64,000 bases of DNA from Limnephilus marmoratus (GCA_917880885.1 OU862928.1:36692962-36756961); one strand, 5' to 3'; numbered from the stretch's first letter, positions 54,930-64,000 are shown. Translations and numbers: made by a program. The notes: a model not told the origin generated them from the letters alone.

Positions 54930-55148
54930 TAGTAATTTTATAGTAAATATCATTTCGGGGGGTTAATTGTCAGCGGATCAACTGTTGGGTCACCGATATA
55001 AAGACTGGGAAAAGGGTTGGTCAGCGTTGTGAGGCGGGTTAATGTAGATTTTTATTACTGGCTGGTCCCCCAGGAATAAATATCTGCTGATCACAATAGG
55101 TACATATTGATCGTGTGGGGTTCGTCTTATAAATAGTACCTATCTTTT

Positions 55149-55490
55149 TTTTTTTACATGAGCTCCACACAGGAGGCCCTGAGGAAAATAATTTCCCTCA
55201 GGGCCTATGACATCTTTGGGGATGCTGTGTGGAGGTTTTTTTTAAGGAAAGGAAGGAGAGGAGAGTTCTGGGAAGGAAAAGGATTTAAGGGGTGGGTAGG
55301 AATCTGGGGTTCAGTATGTCCTGGTCATCCGCCTCTAAGACCTATACAAACCTCACCCCATGAACCTGGGCACCCCTGCTAAATCACCAAACGTAGCGAA
55401 CCACTTGGGGTGACCTATGGCAGAGGTGTTGGTTATCCAATAAAGGTTCCCGGGGCGGTGGTACCCATACCCGCGTCCCAAATCTGATTT
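55149..55490 (-). mobile_element. SINE1 copy
   Basis: Minus strand with a complete head (ACGCGGGTATGGGTACCACC on the minus strand), the internal deletion seen in 50697-51028, the 3' double stem and poly(A). Confidence 0.8.
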
Positions 55491-55500
55491 ATATTTAACA

Positions 55501-55926
55501 CTAGCTTGTACCCTGCATGCGTTGCCATGCCATTTATTAGTTCCCCTTCCCCTCTCGCGTTCCTACTCCGCCTCCTCCACCTTTCCTTGCCCCACTATTC
55601 TCCCCCCCCCTTTCCGCGAACCCCCCTTCCGAGTTCCCCTCCCCCCTCCCAGGTTCTTCTCCCCCCTCCCGGGTTCCCTCCTATGAATCCCTTACCCGAG
55701 TTCCCCACTCTCGCATTCCATACATTCAGTCCCAGTATATTCAGTTTTCAAACAGCTCGCGTGTCACCTATTGTAATTTTCATAATGCCAGAGCTCAACA
55801 GTAGTTTTATACAAACCTTGTCCTAGCAATAACGAACACAAAAAAGAATTATCCAATTTGGTGTCGTCGTTCGGAAGTTATGCGCGTACATACATGTCGG
55901 CTATTTATTTTTATTTATATAGAAGA
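55501..55926 (-). mobile_element. Short Helitron next to (TAGAAGA)n
   Basis: Plus-strand CTAG at 55501-55504 after A. Minus 3' hairpin GGCAT-GGCAACGC-ATGC, body with CAAACAGCTCGCGTG, and 5' end TCTTCTATATAAATAAAAAT at 55926. Same family as 20279-20809. Confidence 0.8.
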
Positions 55927-55943
55927 TAGAAGCTAGAGGAAGA

Positions 55944-56445
55944 AGATAAAAGATAGAAGATAGAAGATAGAAGATAGAAGATAGAAGATAGAAGATAGAA
56001 GATAGAAGATAGAAGATAGAAGATAGAAGATAGAAGATAGAAGATAGAAGATAGAAGATAGAAGATAGAAGATAGAAGATAGAAGATAGAAGATAGAAGA
56101 TAGAAGATAGAAGATAGAAGATAGAAGATAGAAGATAGAAGATAGAAGATAGAAGATAGAAGATAGAAGATAGAAGATAGAAGATAGAAGATAGAAGATA
56201 GAAGATAGAAGATAGAAGATAGAAGATAGAAGATAGAAGATAGAAGATAGAAGATAGAAGATAGAAGATAGAAGATAGAAGATAGAAGATAGAAGATAGA
56301 AGATAGAAGATAGAAGATAGAAGATAGAAGATAGAAGATAGAAGATAGAAGATAGAAGATAGAAGATAGAAGATAGAAGATAGAAGATAGAAGATAGAAG
56401 ATAGAAGATAGAAGATAGAAGATAGAAAATAGAAGATAGATAAGT
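55944..56445 (-). repeat. (TAGAAGA)n heptamer array
   Basis: About 70 heptamers. The left end touches the TCTTC of the Helitron 5' terminus and the right end cuts off a LINE frame. Open frames rich in LSSIFYL are repeat translations. Confidence 0.95.
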
Positions 56446-56690
56446 TGTCTTCTGTCTAATGGCCAGTGGAAGTGCATTGTATAGATTTGTTGCAAAGTAT
56501 CTAAAATTTCTTTGGCGAAAAGATGTTTTAGCGAAATGGATAAGTAAAAGATTAGTTCTAGCATCTCGGGCAGTATGGATAATGTCAAAACAGTTCTGTG
56601 TTTGAAGAGGTAATAAAGCTAGTTTGTTTTTGACATAAAGTTGCCTATTGTCCAAACCAAAGATTCTCCTAAAGATTCCAACCAAAGCAT
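56442..56690 (-). pseudogene. LINE C-terminal fragment cut by heptamers
   Basis: Minus frame: VGIFRRIFGLDNRQLYVKNK, LALLPLQTQNCFDIIHTARD, NLLLIHFAKTSFRQRNFRYF, ATNLYNALPLAIRQ, then straight into the repeat. The R...F......lYNaLP..IR pattern is a LINE ORF2 C terminus. It ends prematurely in the array. Confidence 0.6.
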
Positions 56691-56715
56691 CTTCTTCGAT
56701 TACATTTATTTTTAA

Positions 56716-56910
56716 TTAGCTGACCCGGCGAACTTCGTACCGCCTCAGAACCAATAACACTGTTGTGTTAACTTAGCTGAATAAAATTCAGTTTTTTAAT
56801 AAGCTAAAAATTACACAATGAAGCAATTATCGATGTGCAACCAATTTGTGCAACTGTCCGTGTTTTGTTTTTGTCTGTGAAAAAAATTAAATATTAATAA
56901 AAAATACAAA
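56716..56910 (-). mobile_element. Helitron 3' end fragment
   Basis: Plus TTAGCTGACCCGGCGAACTT (mutated CTAG), minus hairpin GGCG-GTACGAAGTT-CGCC. Same family as the 45301-45563 end. Confidence 0.5.
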
Positions 56911-56914
56911 AAAA

Positions 56915-57616
56915 AAATATATAAAAATGAATCGCTAAATGTGTTGCTAAGCGCAAATCTCGAGAGCAGCTGAACCGATTTCACTAATTCTTTTTTTAGA
57001 ATATTCCTTGAAGTACGAGGATAGTTTTTACGGAGAGAAAAATTAAGAAAATTGCGCAGAAAATTGGATAATTTCAGAAAACCTAACGACTATCGCATGT
57101 TTGACAGTTCGCGTATTTGAGAATAACATTTTGCAAAACAATTCTATTTTTGAAAATTTTTAAGTTGATAAATTTATTTAAATAGGTACTCCCCTAATAG
57201 TTTGAATCGAATCAAGAATTTTAGATATTTTAAATATGGAAATTTGAATAAAAATTGTTAACGGTGGCACGCGGGCTGTTTAAAAACTGAATGTACTGGG
57301 ATTGAATATATGGAACGCGGGAGGAGGGTTGGCGAGACGAGGGAGCGGGAAAGGGAATAGGGAAGGTGGGGAAGGTGGAAGGGGAACACGGGAGGGGAAG
57401 GGGACGTGTGAGGGGAACTCGGAAAGGGGGTTCGCGGGACGGGGGAAGGGGGGGGGGGGAATGGAGTGAGGAGAGGGAAAGTGGAGGTGACGGAGTGGGA
57501 ATGCGAGAAGGGAAGAGGACGCAGGAGAAGAAGGGGAGGCGGAAGGGGAACGGGTCGAATGGGAAAGGACACTTTCTTTATTAAATGGCATAGCATCGCA
57601 TGCCTGGACCAGCTAG
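56915..57616 (+). mobile_element. Helitron, ~700 bp
   Basis: Starts near TATATAAAAATGAATCGC, continues with CTCGAGAGCAGCTGAACCG, G-rich body 57300-57560, ends GGCAT-AGCATCGC-ATGCC, TGGACCAG, CTAG (57613-57616) before T. The first two bases of the expected TC start are lost in an A-rich run. Confidence 0.7.
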
Positions 57617-57811
57617 TTTATTAAAATTATTTTATTTTTACTTTGGAGGGGTGCAGACATTACGTTCACCGTTTGTCCCATTTTCGAATGTTGACATTTA
57701 GTGTGTAAGAAAGAGGGGCAGCATTATACGTTTAAGAACAAAAGCAAAACAATCAGCGCATTGACATTTGACGTTTTTGACTTTTGGAATTCACTCACAA
57801 TTCTATATTAT

Positions 57812-58260
57812 CTTCTTCTTCAATGGCGCTACAGCCCATTTCGAGCCTTGGCCTCCTTCAAAATAAGCCTCCACCGCCCTCTGTCCTCGGCCGTCGTCTT
57901 CCAATCTGCAACATGGAGTAATCCTCTTGCATCCTTCCTGACATCATCCTCCCATCTCAGTCTAGGTCTGCCCGCCTTTCGTTTACCTCCCGGGTGTCCT
58001 GTCACAACCTTCTTCGGTACTCGTGTGCTTGGCATTCGGTGCACATGTCCGGCCCATCTTAATCTTTGGAGTCTTAAATGGGTGGAGAGTCTGGGAGCTT
58101 GGTAAATATCATAGAGCTCATTATTGTGGCGGATTCTCCATGCCTCTCCCTCTCGCACCGCTCCTAAGATTCTTCGAAGTACCTTTCTTTCGAAGATGTC
58201 CAGCTGTTCCGCTGACTTTGCTGTCAGTGTTCCCGCCTCACATCCATAGGCCAAGACCGT
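57812..58260 (-). pseudogene. RTE-type LINE reverse transcriptase C terminus
   Basis: A 141-codon minus frame: MAYGCEAGTLTAKSAEQLDI, FERKVLRRILGAVREGEAWR, RLQRLRWAGHVHRMPS, GKRKAGRPRLRWEDDVRKDA, WKTTAEDRGRWRLILKEAKA and stop, followed by an AGAAGAAGAT tail. Same architecture as 48595-49005 but a different subfamily. 5'-truncated. The frame itself is intact. Confidence 0.85.
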
Positions 58261-58265
58261 TCTGA

Positions 58266-58800
58266 TAATTGTTTTATATAAGGCTATTAAAGTTACACAA
58301 TTCTATATTATACCTATCACAATATTTCTGCAGCGCTTTCAAAAGAGAGAATTCGTTCCGTACAAAATGTATTAGAAAAAGAATTTTCTTCATACTTATT
58401 TTTTTTCGTGAATTTTTCCGATATTTTAATAGCTATTCTGCTATTCGGGCGGAGACAAATCCAACAAATTAAAGATCATAAAAATCGGTCCAGCCGTTCT
58501 GGAGTTATAAATGGTGTAACTAACCCGACTTTGTTTTGTATAAAGATTTATTATTGTTCTCCAAAGTACTATCCCGTTAAATTGTAAAGCTGTTTGTCAA
58601 CAGGATGTTCGTTATCGTGATTTATTTTTGTTTAGGATGTTCACGTTCAATTATAATGTAAACATATACATAAAATATTATTGTCTGCTAATTATAAATA
58701 ATAAATAAATAATAATGATTGATAATTGACAATCATAATCTAAAATATTAATAAATACACACGCTAATGAATAATGAGCGATTGCTTAGTACAAAGTATA
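58266..58800. other. Interval without recognised gene
   Basis: Contains a piece reading GATCATAAAAATCGGTCCAG and CCGTTCTGGAGTTATAAATG (58464-58515), typical of internal Helitron sequence. Otherwise AT-rich. Confidence 0.35.
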
Positions 58801-58989
58801 ATATTAGCTCCTTACATATGAAATTGGCGTTTTGTATGGGAGGAACATCTCATAGGTAGTTCATCGATCCCTTTACTAAAAAACCATTCGGACGGGAATC
58901 AATAAAATCTTTGAAGGCGGTTTGGACTACCCCATCGGAGTTGAATTTTTTCCCTTGCAAGAAGTTAACTGCTAAAACAATATAGTTAT

Positions 58990-60346
58990 AATACAAACTG
59001 CTCACATACCTCGAGAAGAACAAAATTATTAACGATCGTCAATACGGATTCCGGCGGAACCGCTCGTGCGGTGATCTTCTCGCGTATGTGACGCATGTTT
59101 GGGGGCGATACCTGGAACGTTTCGGTGAGACCCAAACGGTTGCACTGGACATCTCCAAGGCCTTTGACCGGGTTTGGCACCGAGGACTTGTCAACAAACT
59201 GCATTCTTACGGACTTCCCGCATCCTTGTGTACGTGGATTGCCGACTTCTTGAGGGAGAGGTCGATTCAGACGGTAGTCGATGGTTTCACCTCTTCCTCA
59301 CATTCGATAAATGCTGGCGTCCCGCAGGGATCGGTTCTGTCTCCGACTTTGTTTTTGTTGCACATCAACGACCTTTTGTCGTGTGCACCAATTCACTGTT
59401 ACGCGGATGACAGTACAGTTCATGATAGCTTTTTGTTTGACAAGCCCCCAAAGGGCTCACAAACTCCAACAGCTCGTAGGGCTTTGAAGCAAAGAATGGA
59501 CGGTTACCTCGAGAGTGTTTTCTCTTGGGGTAAATATAATCTCGTTGAATTTAATGTTTCAAAGACCCAATCTTGTCTGATTACGTCTAAAAGGGATCGA
59601 AATGAAAATCTAGTCTCTTTCAACGGAAGCAATCTTCCGAACAGGCCCTCCATCGAAATGCTTGGTGTAACCCTAAGTGACCAGCTCAGGTATGGGGGCT
59701 CCATCGAAGCCAGAGTAAAGTTAGCCTCACAGAAACTGGGCGTACTGTACAGGGCCCGCAGATACTTTAATAGTACACAACTGCTAACCCTGTACAAATC
59801 ACAAGTGCGCCCCACGGTTGAATTTGGCAGCCACCTCTGGTCTGGAGCTCCAAAATACCTGAAAAATACCCTCGACTCTGTGCAGAAACGGGCGGTCCGT
59901 TTGATAGTTAACTGTTAACAGTTTGTTAACTGCATCTTAACAGACGGATTGCAATCTTTAGAGCACAGGCGTCGGGTGGGAATGCTATCCTTGTTCTACC
60001 GGTATTACAATGGAAGATGCTCCGAGGAACTAGCATCATTGATCCCTTCGGCACCGGTGCATAGTCGGGAAACACGCCAAATGCGTGCCCAACATTTGTA
60101 CACGGTTGACATTTGTCACATGAGAACGGGTCGTTTCTTCGACTCGTTCTTGTGTTCAACAGCTCGGCTGTGGAATGATTTGCCGGCCTCTGTGTTTCCT
60201 CCTTCCTACAACATGGGTCTCTTCAAGACCAATGTTCATTCCTTCCTCTCCTCAAAAAGACCCTCCACACAGCATCCTAGATGACATAGGCCCTGAGGGA
60301 AATTATTTTCCTCAGGGCCTCCTGCGTGGAGTTAACGTAAAAAAAA
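58990..60346 (+). pseudogene. Jockey-like LINE with near-intact reverse transcriptase
   Basis: The open frame from about 59000 gives IINDRQYGFRRNRSCGDLLA, VALDISKAFDRVWHRGL (first Asp), NAGVPQGSVLSPTLFLLHIN, IHCYADDSTVHD (catalytic YADD), WGKYNLVEFNVSKTQSCLIT, IEMLGVTLSDQLRYGGSIEA, LLTLYKSQVRPTVEFGSHLW and VQKRAVRLIVNC. One TAA at 59916-59918 follows, and the same frame then continues to 60284 (SLEHRRRVGMLSLFYRYYNG, STARLWNDLPASVFPPSYN, ending SSKRPSTQHPR). The short 3' end carries two nested stems and a poly(A). It is 5'-truncated and inserted in a mariner with a 6-bp duplication. Its last ~100 bp are shared with SINE1, so its family is the likely donor of SINE1 retrotransposition functions. 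Confidence 0.85.
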
Positions 60347-60352
60347 AGTTAT

Positions 60353-60833
60353 CCAAATTTCGAAAAAATGGTAATCTGTTGGGGCAAGGTCCGGAGAGTA
60401 CGGTGGATGTCTTAGTCATTCCAATTGAAGCTCCTCTAGTTTGGTAGCCATCTGTTGTGCAGTGTGTGGTCTAGCGTTCTAAGGCGTGTTTGTTGATTTG
60501 CTTCACTCAATTCGTGAGGTACCCACCTTTCAAGCTTTTTCACCTTCCCAATTTGCTTCAAGTGGATTAAAATAGTTTTATCACTAACACCGCAGCCTGC
60601 AGCTAACTCGGACGTGGTTTGCGATGGATCCGCTTTCACAATAGCCTTCAATTTTTCATTATCAACTTTGGTCTCCGGCCGTCCACGGGGCTTGTTCTGC
60701 AGGTCGAAATTTCCAGAACGAAAAATTTGGAACCAAAAACGCACTTTGTTTTCTTTTGCTGCACCGTCGCCATACACATCATTAATCGGTGGAACTCGTA
60801 CTCGTAAATAACGCGATATTTCAAGTTTTCCAT
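60353..60833 (-). pseudogene. Mariner transposase, deleted and split
   Basis: Minus frame starts MENLKYRVIYEYEFHR at 60833. A 31-bp deletion shifts the frame relative to the intact copy at 63887. INDVYGDGAAKENKVRFWFQ, RGRPETKVDNEKLKAIVKAD, CGVSDKTILIHLKQIGK and HELSEANQQTR follow. An internal deletion then jumps to ARPHTAQQMATKLEELQLE, a TGA and LRHPPYSPDLAPTDYHFFRN (third Asp region). The rest (NFLQGKKFNSDGVVQTAFKD) lies beyond the LINE at 58989-58870, in phase once the LINE and one target copy are ignored. The first two catalytic Asp positions are deleted. Confidence 0.85.
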
Positions 60834-61023
60834 TTTGTAAACAAGTGACGCAAAGAAAAAAAAACAATTAATGAAAAAACAAATGAATTATAATTTTCGA
60901 AACACAAATACATAAGTAAATAGCTGTATAAATTTGAATTTGGAATTCCTAACCAAAGAGAAGATATTTGAGATCAAAGTTGCCAGTACGGCAAAACGCC
61001 AATTTCATATGTACGGACCTAAT

Positions 61024-61385
61024 ATTTCTTCGCCGCGGCTTTCCGAATTTCTACCGTTTACATATTTTTCTTGAACACTTTAAGTTTTTAAGTTTAGAAA
61101 AAAATATATGTTATTCTTGAAGATAATATCTATACATTCCCCACGTTGAAACGGCAATTATATGAAATTCCCTCAATAGAAAAAAAATCGCAAAGTATGC
61201 ACGGAAAATTATTATAAATACATTTTATCAGTTATTTTACAAGTGTATATGTTTGAAAAAGTTCACATCGTTTTTTAAATGCTATTTTAGACGTTCCCGC
61301 GAGATTTTTGCTCTATTTTAAACGAGTCGTGTTTTATTAAACATTTTCACAATTTTCGCTTAAATATTATCGTTTTTAATCTACC
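61024..61385. mobile_element. TTAA-flanked MITE family, third copy
   Basis: Collinear with 31143-31573 (CCGCGGCTTTCCGAATTTCT, GAAGATAATATCTA, CTCTATTTTAAACGAGTCGT). Both ends are missing. The left side abuts the mariner. Confidence 0.65.
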
Positions 61386-61606
61386 TATAAAACTTATTTC
61401 CACTTAATTTCTTTTTTACTATCTACAGTTTATATACATAACATATGGGGGAGAGGGAGGGGGGTAGTCTACAAGGATTTTTTCAATTTATATGGTTTTT
61501 CCATTTTTGTTGCCATGTCGTCTTTGACTATTGGATTTTTAGTTATTTTAATAAAAAGCGGGCGTGAGCAAAACAAAATGCTGTTTCTCAGTGACGTTTC
61601 ACAAGG

Positions 61607-62152
61607 TCATCACTATCCACAGAGGACGCCCTGAGAAAAAACATTTCCCTCGCCAGGGCCTTTTTCATTTTTGGAGATGCTGTGTGGAGGTTTTTTTGAA
61701 GGAAAGGAAGTTCTGGAAAGGAAAAAGGTATTTAGGGGTGGTTAGGAATCTGGGGTCAATATGTCTAGGAGTATTGAACATAATATGAAGTCATCTCTCC
61801 CACTGCAATGCAAGGCGATGGGTCAAGACAATCCGGCTGAAGAGATCTAGATTAGGGAACGTACCCATACTAAGTGACCCACTTTATGCAATTTTTAACC
61901 CCCCTCCCCGGTGACTAAAAACCCAAGCCGCCCGTCACTCATTGTGATTAAGCGTGGTATTTTGAAGACCCCCCCCTTGAACGGGTCACGCAGTATGTTC
62001 CCTTAGGTCTCCCTCAAACAAACTCTTCCGATCCTATCCGCCATGCAGTAGGTGGGCAAACACATAGGCCGCCAAGACTTAGACAAACCTCACCTCATGA
62101 ACCCGGGCACCCTTGCTAAGTCACCAAACGGAGCGAACCACTTGGGGAAGTG
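61607..62152 (-). mobile_element. SINE1 interrupted by a TTA-flanked MITE
   Basis: Minus strand 3' region at 61607-61700 (CTCCACACAGCATCTCC), middle to about 61850, MITE 61855-62002, then the continuation GGTCTCCCTCAAACAAACTC to the CCCCAAGTGGTTCGCTCCG block. The head is truncated. Confidence 0.75.
61855..62002. mobile_element. 148-bp TTA-flanked MITE
   Basis: Ends GGGAACGTACCCATACTAAG(TGACCC) and, inverted, GGGAACATACTGCGTGACCC. TTA on both sides (61852-61854, 62003-62005). C-rich stretches inside as in 40375-40544. Confidence 0.7.
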
Positions 62153-62154
62153 CA

Positions 62155-63060
62155 GGAAAACTTAATATTATTTAGTTGCGTTTTTAGCTACAACGCGTTT
62201 TCTCTAGCATAAACTAGTTTTCACTAAATGCCTTGTTTACAACTAGAATTAACTGCAGTTCAAAAATGAATATCAGTGAAAACTAGTTCTAACTAGACAA
62301 AACGCGTTTTCTCGAAATGATTCAGTTAAAACTGTTTCAACCGATGTAAAAGTTCATCGTGATTTATTTTAATTGGTCGAGTGACATCAACATACTCTCA
62401 AATGATTGAGAAAGTGCAAAAGAAGTTTCTGAGATATTTGTATCTTAGAGACTTCGGATATTATCCCTGGTTATATCCATCAGCCTTTTTGTCCGGCATG
62501 CTGGGTATTAATAGCCTCGCCGAAAGAAGGAAAACTGCTTTGCTGACAACAGCATATAAACTTTTAAACGGTAACATCTGTATTCCCGATATATTACAAA
62601 AATTTGAGTTTTATGTCCCCGACAACTTCACAAGAGCACGCAGACACAGAACTTTTGTTGTTCCGAGATGCAGAACTAACTTACCATTAGTAATGCCGCT
62701 CGGAAAAATGATTATTTTACTAAATTTCCTGCCTCCTGATATAGATATTTTTAAACTAAATATTGATCAATTCAAAAACGCTATTATTACTTAATAAAAT
62801 AAAATGTATGTTTATTATTGGTTATGTAACTGTAAATGTGCATTTAAAATAAAATAAATAAATAAATAAATCAGGATAAGTTAGGTTAAGTCAATTCAGA
62901 TTAGATTAAGTTAGGTTAGGTTTTTAATTAACAGTTATTAAATATTTAAATAAACAGTATCTGTATTTTCAATCACCAACAAGTTTCTCTAATACTAGTT
63001 TTAACAAAGGCAGGTAGTAAAAACTAGTGTTAATTAAGAAAACGCGTTATAACTAAAACC
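62155..63060. mobile_element. AACTAGTT/AACGCGTT palindrome-rich element, split by LINE
   Basis: 62170-62330 and 62980-63060 are dense in AAACTAGTTTT, AACGCGTTTTCTC and AACTAGTTCTAACTAG palindromes. The inverted ends GCGTTTTTAGCTACAACGCG and AACGCGTTATAACTAAAACC suggest a foldback element of about 300-400 bp before the LINE insertion at 62380-62876. Confidence 0.5.
62381..62876 (+). pseudogene. Jockey-like LINE C terminus, frame intact
   Basis: A 137-codon frame: IEKVQKKFLRYLYLRDFGYY, PSAFLSGMLGINSLAERRKT, LQKFEFYVPDNFTRARRHRT, FVVPRCRTNLPLVMPLGKMI and ending FKLNIDQFKNAIIT. This is the last part of a jockey/CR1-type ORF2 (vQkkFLRyl, L.Ri..LaeRR...d, F.vP....R....f..p.crTn). The 3' UTR ends with (AAAT)n at 62853-62872. 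Confidence 0.8.
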
Positions 63061-63070
63061 GAGCCAATTT

Positions 63071-63262
63071 GGGAGGCGGTACCGCCGCCCCGGGAACCTT
63101 TATTGGATAACCAACACCTCTGCCATAGGTCACCCCAAGTGGTTCGCTATGTTTGGTGATTTAGCAGGGGTGCCCGGGTTCATGGGGTGAGGTTTGTCTA
63201 GGTCTTGGAGGCGGATGACCATATTTTCCTCAGGGCCTCCTGTGTGGAGCTCATGTAAAAAA
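63071..63262 (+). mobile_element. SINE1 copy, internally deleted
   Basis: Head GGGAGGCGGTACCGCCGCCC to GGTCTTGGAGGCGGATGACC, then a direct jump to TTTTCCTCAGGGCCTCCTGT and poly(A). Confidence 0.8.
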
Positions 63263-63690
63263 AAACTGTAACATATACAATCATAACGTAGGTAGGTATG
63301 TGTTTTTCGTGTCAAATCTAGTAAATTGTGCGACTTACAAATTGCATCACAACCTCATTACGAAAGCAAACAATGCGGTTAGAGTTTACTCGAAGATTTA
63401 ATTGCTTCAGACACATTGATATATACACAGGCACGAGTGTGTATATTGTGCTATTACTACTAAATGAACCAGAGTGCGTCATCTGTCACATTGATTGAAA
63501 AATCAAATTATAATATCAGGACAAGTAGTTTTGCAATCTATTGTGATACAACAATATGTTTCTAGGAATTTCCACACTTGACTAAAAGCATCATGTTTGA
63601 ATATCGTAAACATCCATTTCAATTAACTCACATAATAATGTAAGTAGTGTATACAGAAAGCAGTTTTGTTTCAATCAAGGTCATTGGTTT
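63263..63690. other. Interval without recognised gene
   Basis: AT-rich. Nothing supported. Confidence 0.3.
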
Positions 63691-63696
63691 CTAATA

Positions 63697-64000
63697 TTAG
63701 GTCCTTACATATGAAACTGGCGTTTTGCCGTACTGGCAACTTTGATCTCAAATATCTTCTCTTTGGTTAGGAATTCCAAATTCAAATTTATACAGCTATT
63801 TACTTATGTATTTGTGTTTCGAAAATTATAATTCATTTGTTTTTTCCTTAATTGTTTTTTTTTTCTTTGCGTCACTTGTTTACAAAATGGAAAACTTGAA
63901 ATATCGCGTTATTTACGAGTACGAGTTCCACCGTGGCACCAGTGCTGCAGAAACGGCTCGAAGGATTAATGATGTGTATGGCGACGGTGCCGCTAAAGAA
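63697..64000 (+). mobile_element. Mariner, 5' part, runs off window
   Basis: Starts TTAGGTCCTTACATATGAAA after TA. The sequence matches the minus-strand 5' end of 58804-61022 closely. The cecropia-type identity of the inverted repeat is from memory. Confidence 0.85.
63887..64000 (+). CDS. Mariner transposase N terminus, open to window end
   Basis: ATG at 63887. Thirty-eight codons without a stop: MENLKYRVIYEYEFHRGTSA, AETARRINDVYGDGAAKE, continuing past the window. The N-terminal helix-turn-helix domain binds the inverted repeats in mariners. Compared with the broken copy at 60833, it keeps the 31 bp that the other has lost, so it could be full length. The catalytic DD34D domain is outside the window. 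Confidence 0.8.
   Translation, partial: MENLKYRVIYEYEFHRGTSAAETARRINDVYGDGAAKE

Larger units (their letters stand above)
58804..61022 (-). mobile_element. Mariner (cecropia-like) interrupted by a LINE
   Basis: The ends TTAGCTCCTTACATATGAAA (left, plus) and TTAGGTCCGTACATATGAAA (right, minus), TA on both sides, are mariner inverted repeats. The LINE at 58990-60346 sits between them with an AGTTAT duplication (58984-58989 and 60347-60352). Confidence 0.85.

Noticed and set aside
55911..56588. LSSIFYL repeat proteins of 225-250 codons
   Set aside because: Translations of the heptamer array. Only the 56442-56690 part of one frame is real LINE sequence.
60436..60867. Start at MFFFLCVTCLQNGKLEIS for the mariner frame
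   Set aside because: The true N terminus (MENLKYRV) is in another frame. The apparent start comes from the 31-bp deletion.

Overview
The window is eukaryotic DNA, almost certainly from an insect and most likely a moth or butterfly. That assignment is inference from remembered repeat families: cecropia-type mariner ends, Helitron ends of the TCTATATATA / hairpin-CTAGT kind, and frequent GTAGGTAC tracts. No host protein-coding gene, rRNA or functional tRNA could be recognised. What can be read is a dense, multiply nested deposit of transposable elements and satellites. Nearly all long open frames are either broken reverse transcriptase or transposase pieces or translations of tandem repeats.

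Layout. 1-13135: a higher-order tandem array whose unit (about 2.9-4.3 kb, most often 3103 bp) combines a Helitron 3' end, a 127- or 141-bp subrepeat array, a SINE, a Helitron body, a 145-bp subrepeat array and a roughly 0.85-kb core. 13135-16030: AT-rich relic DNA. 16030-17890: a 1.2-kb (GGATAA)n array holding a LINE 3' end. 18100-20160: LINE tails and a Tc1 element split by a tRNA-derived SINE. 20279-23080: a complete short Helitron, SINEs and a 790-bp inverted-repeat element. 23690-26710: Helitron pieces holding a hAT element that itself holds a TA-flanked MITE. 27250-30500: LINE tail and several SINEs. 30880-34560: two LINE reverse transcriptase relics, one hit twice by the same TTAA-flanked element and the other hit by an R2/R4-like LINE. 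35120-37640: second 790-bp element and LINE tails. 38038-39347: a dead mariner/IS630-type transposon. 39914-47100: Helitrons, MITEs, LINE fragments and hammerhead-like motifs. 48590-54450: RTE, R1-like and jockey/CR1-like LINE pieces. 55501-58260: Helitrons, a (TAGAAGA)n array and two LINE tails. 58804-61022: a mariner split by a jockey-like LINE. 61600-64000: SINE, MITE, LINE tail, and the start of an apparently intact mariner that runs off the window.

How the parts relate. Autonomous relics sit beside the elements they probably mobilise. The LINE at 58990-60346 shares its last ~100 bp, including two nested RNA stems, with the commonest SINE here (16 pieces). Helitron ends recur both as discrete short elements and as the apparent raw material of the large satellite. 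Several insertions show exact target-site duplications (hAT 8 bp, LINEs 6, 9 and 13 bp, TTAA, TTA, TA), so their order of arrival can be read directly.
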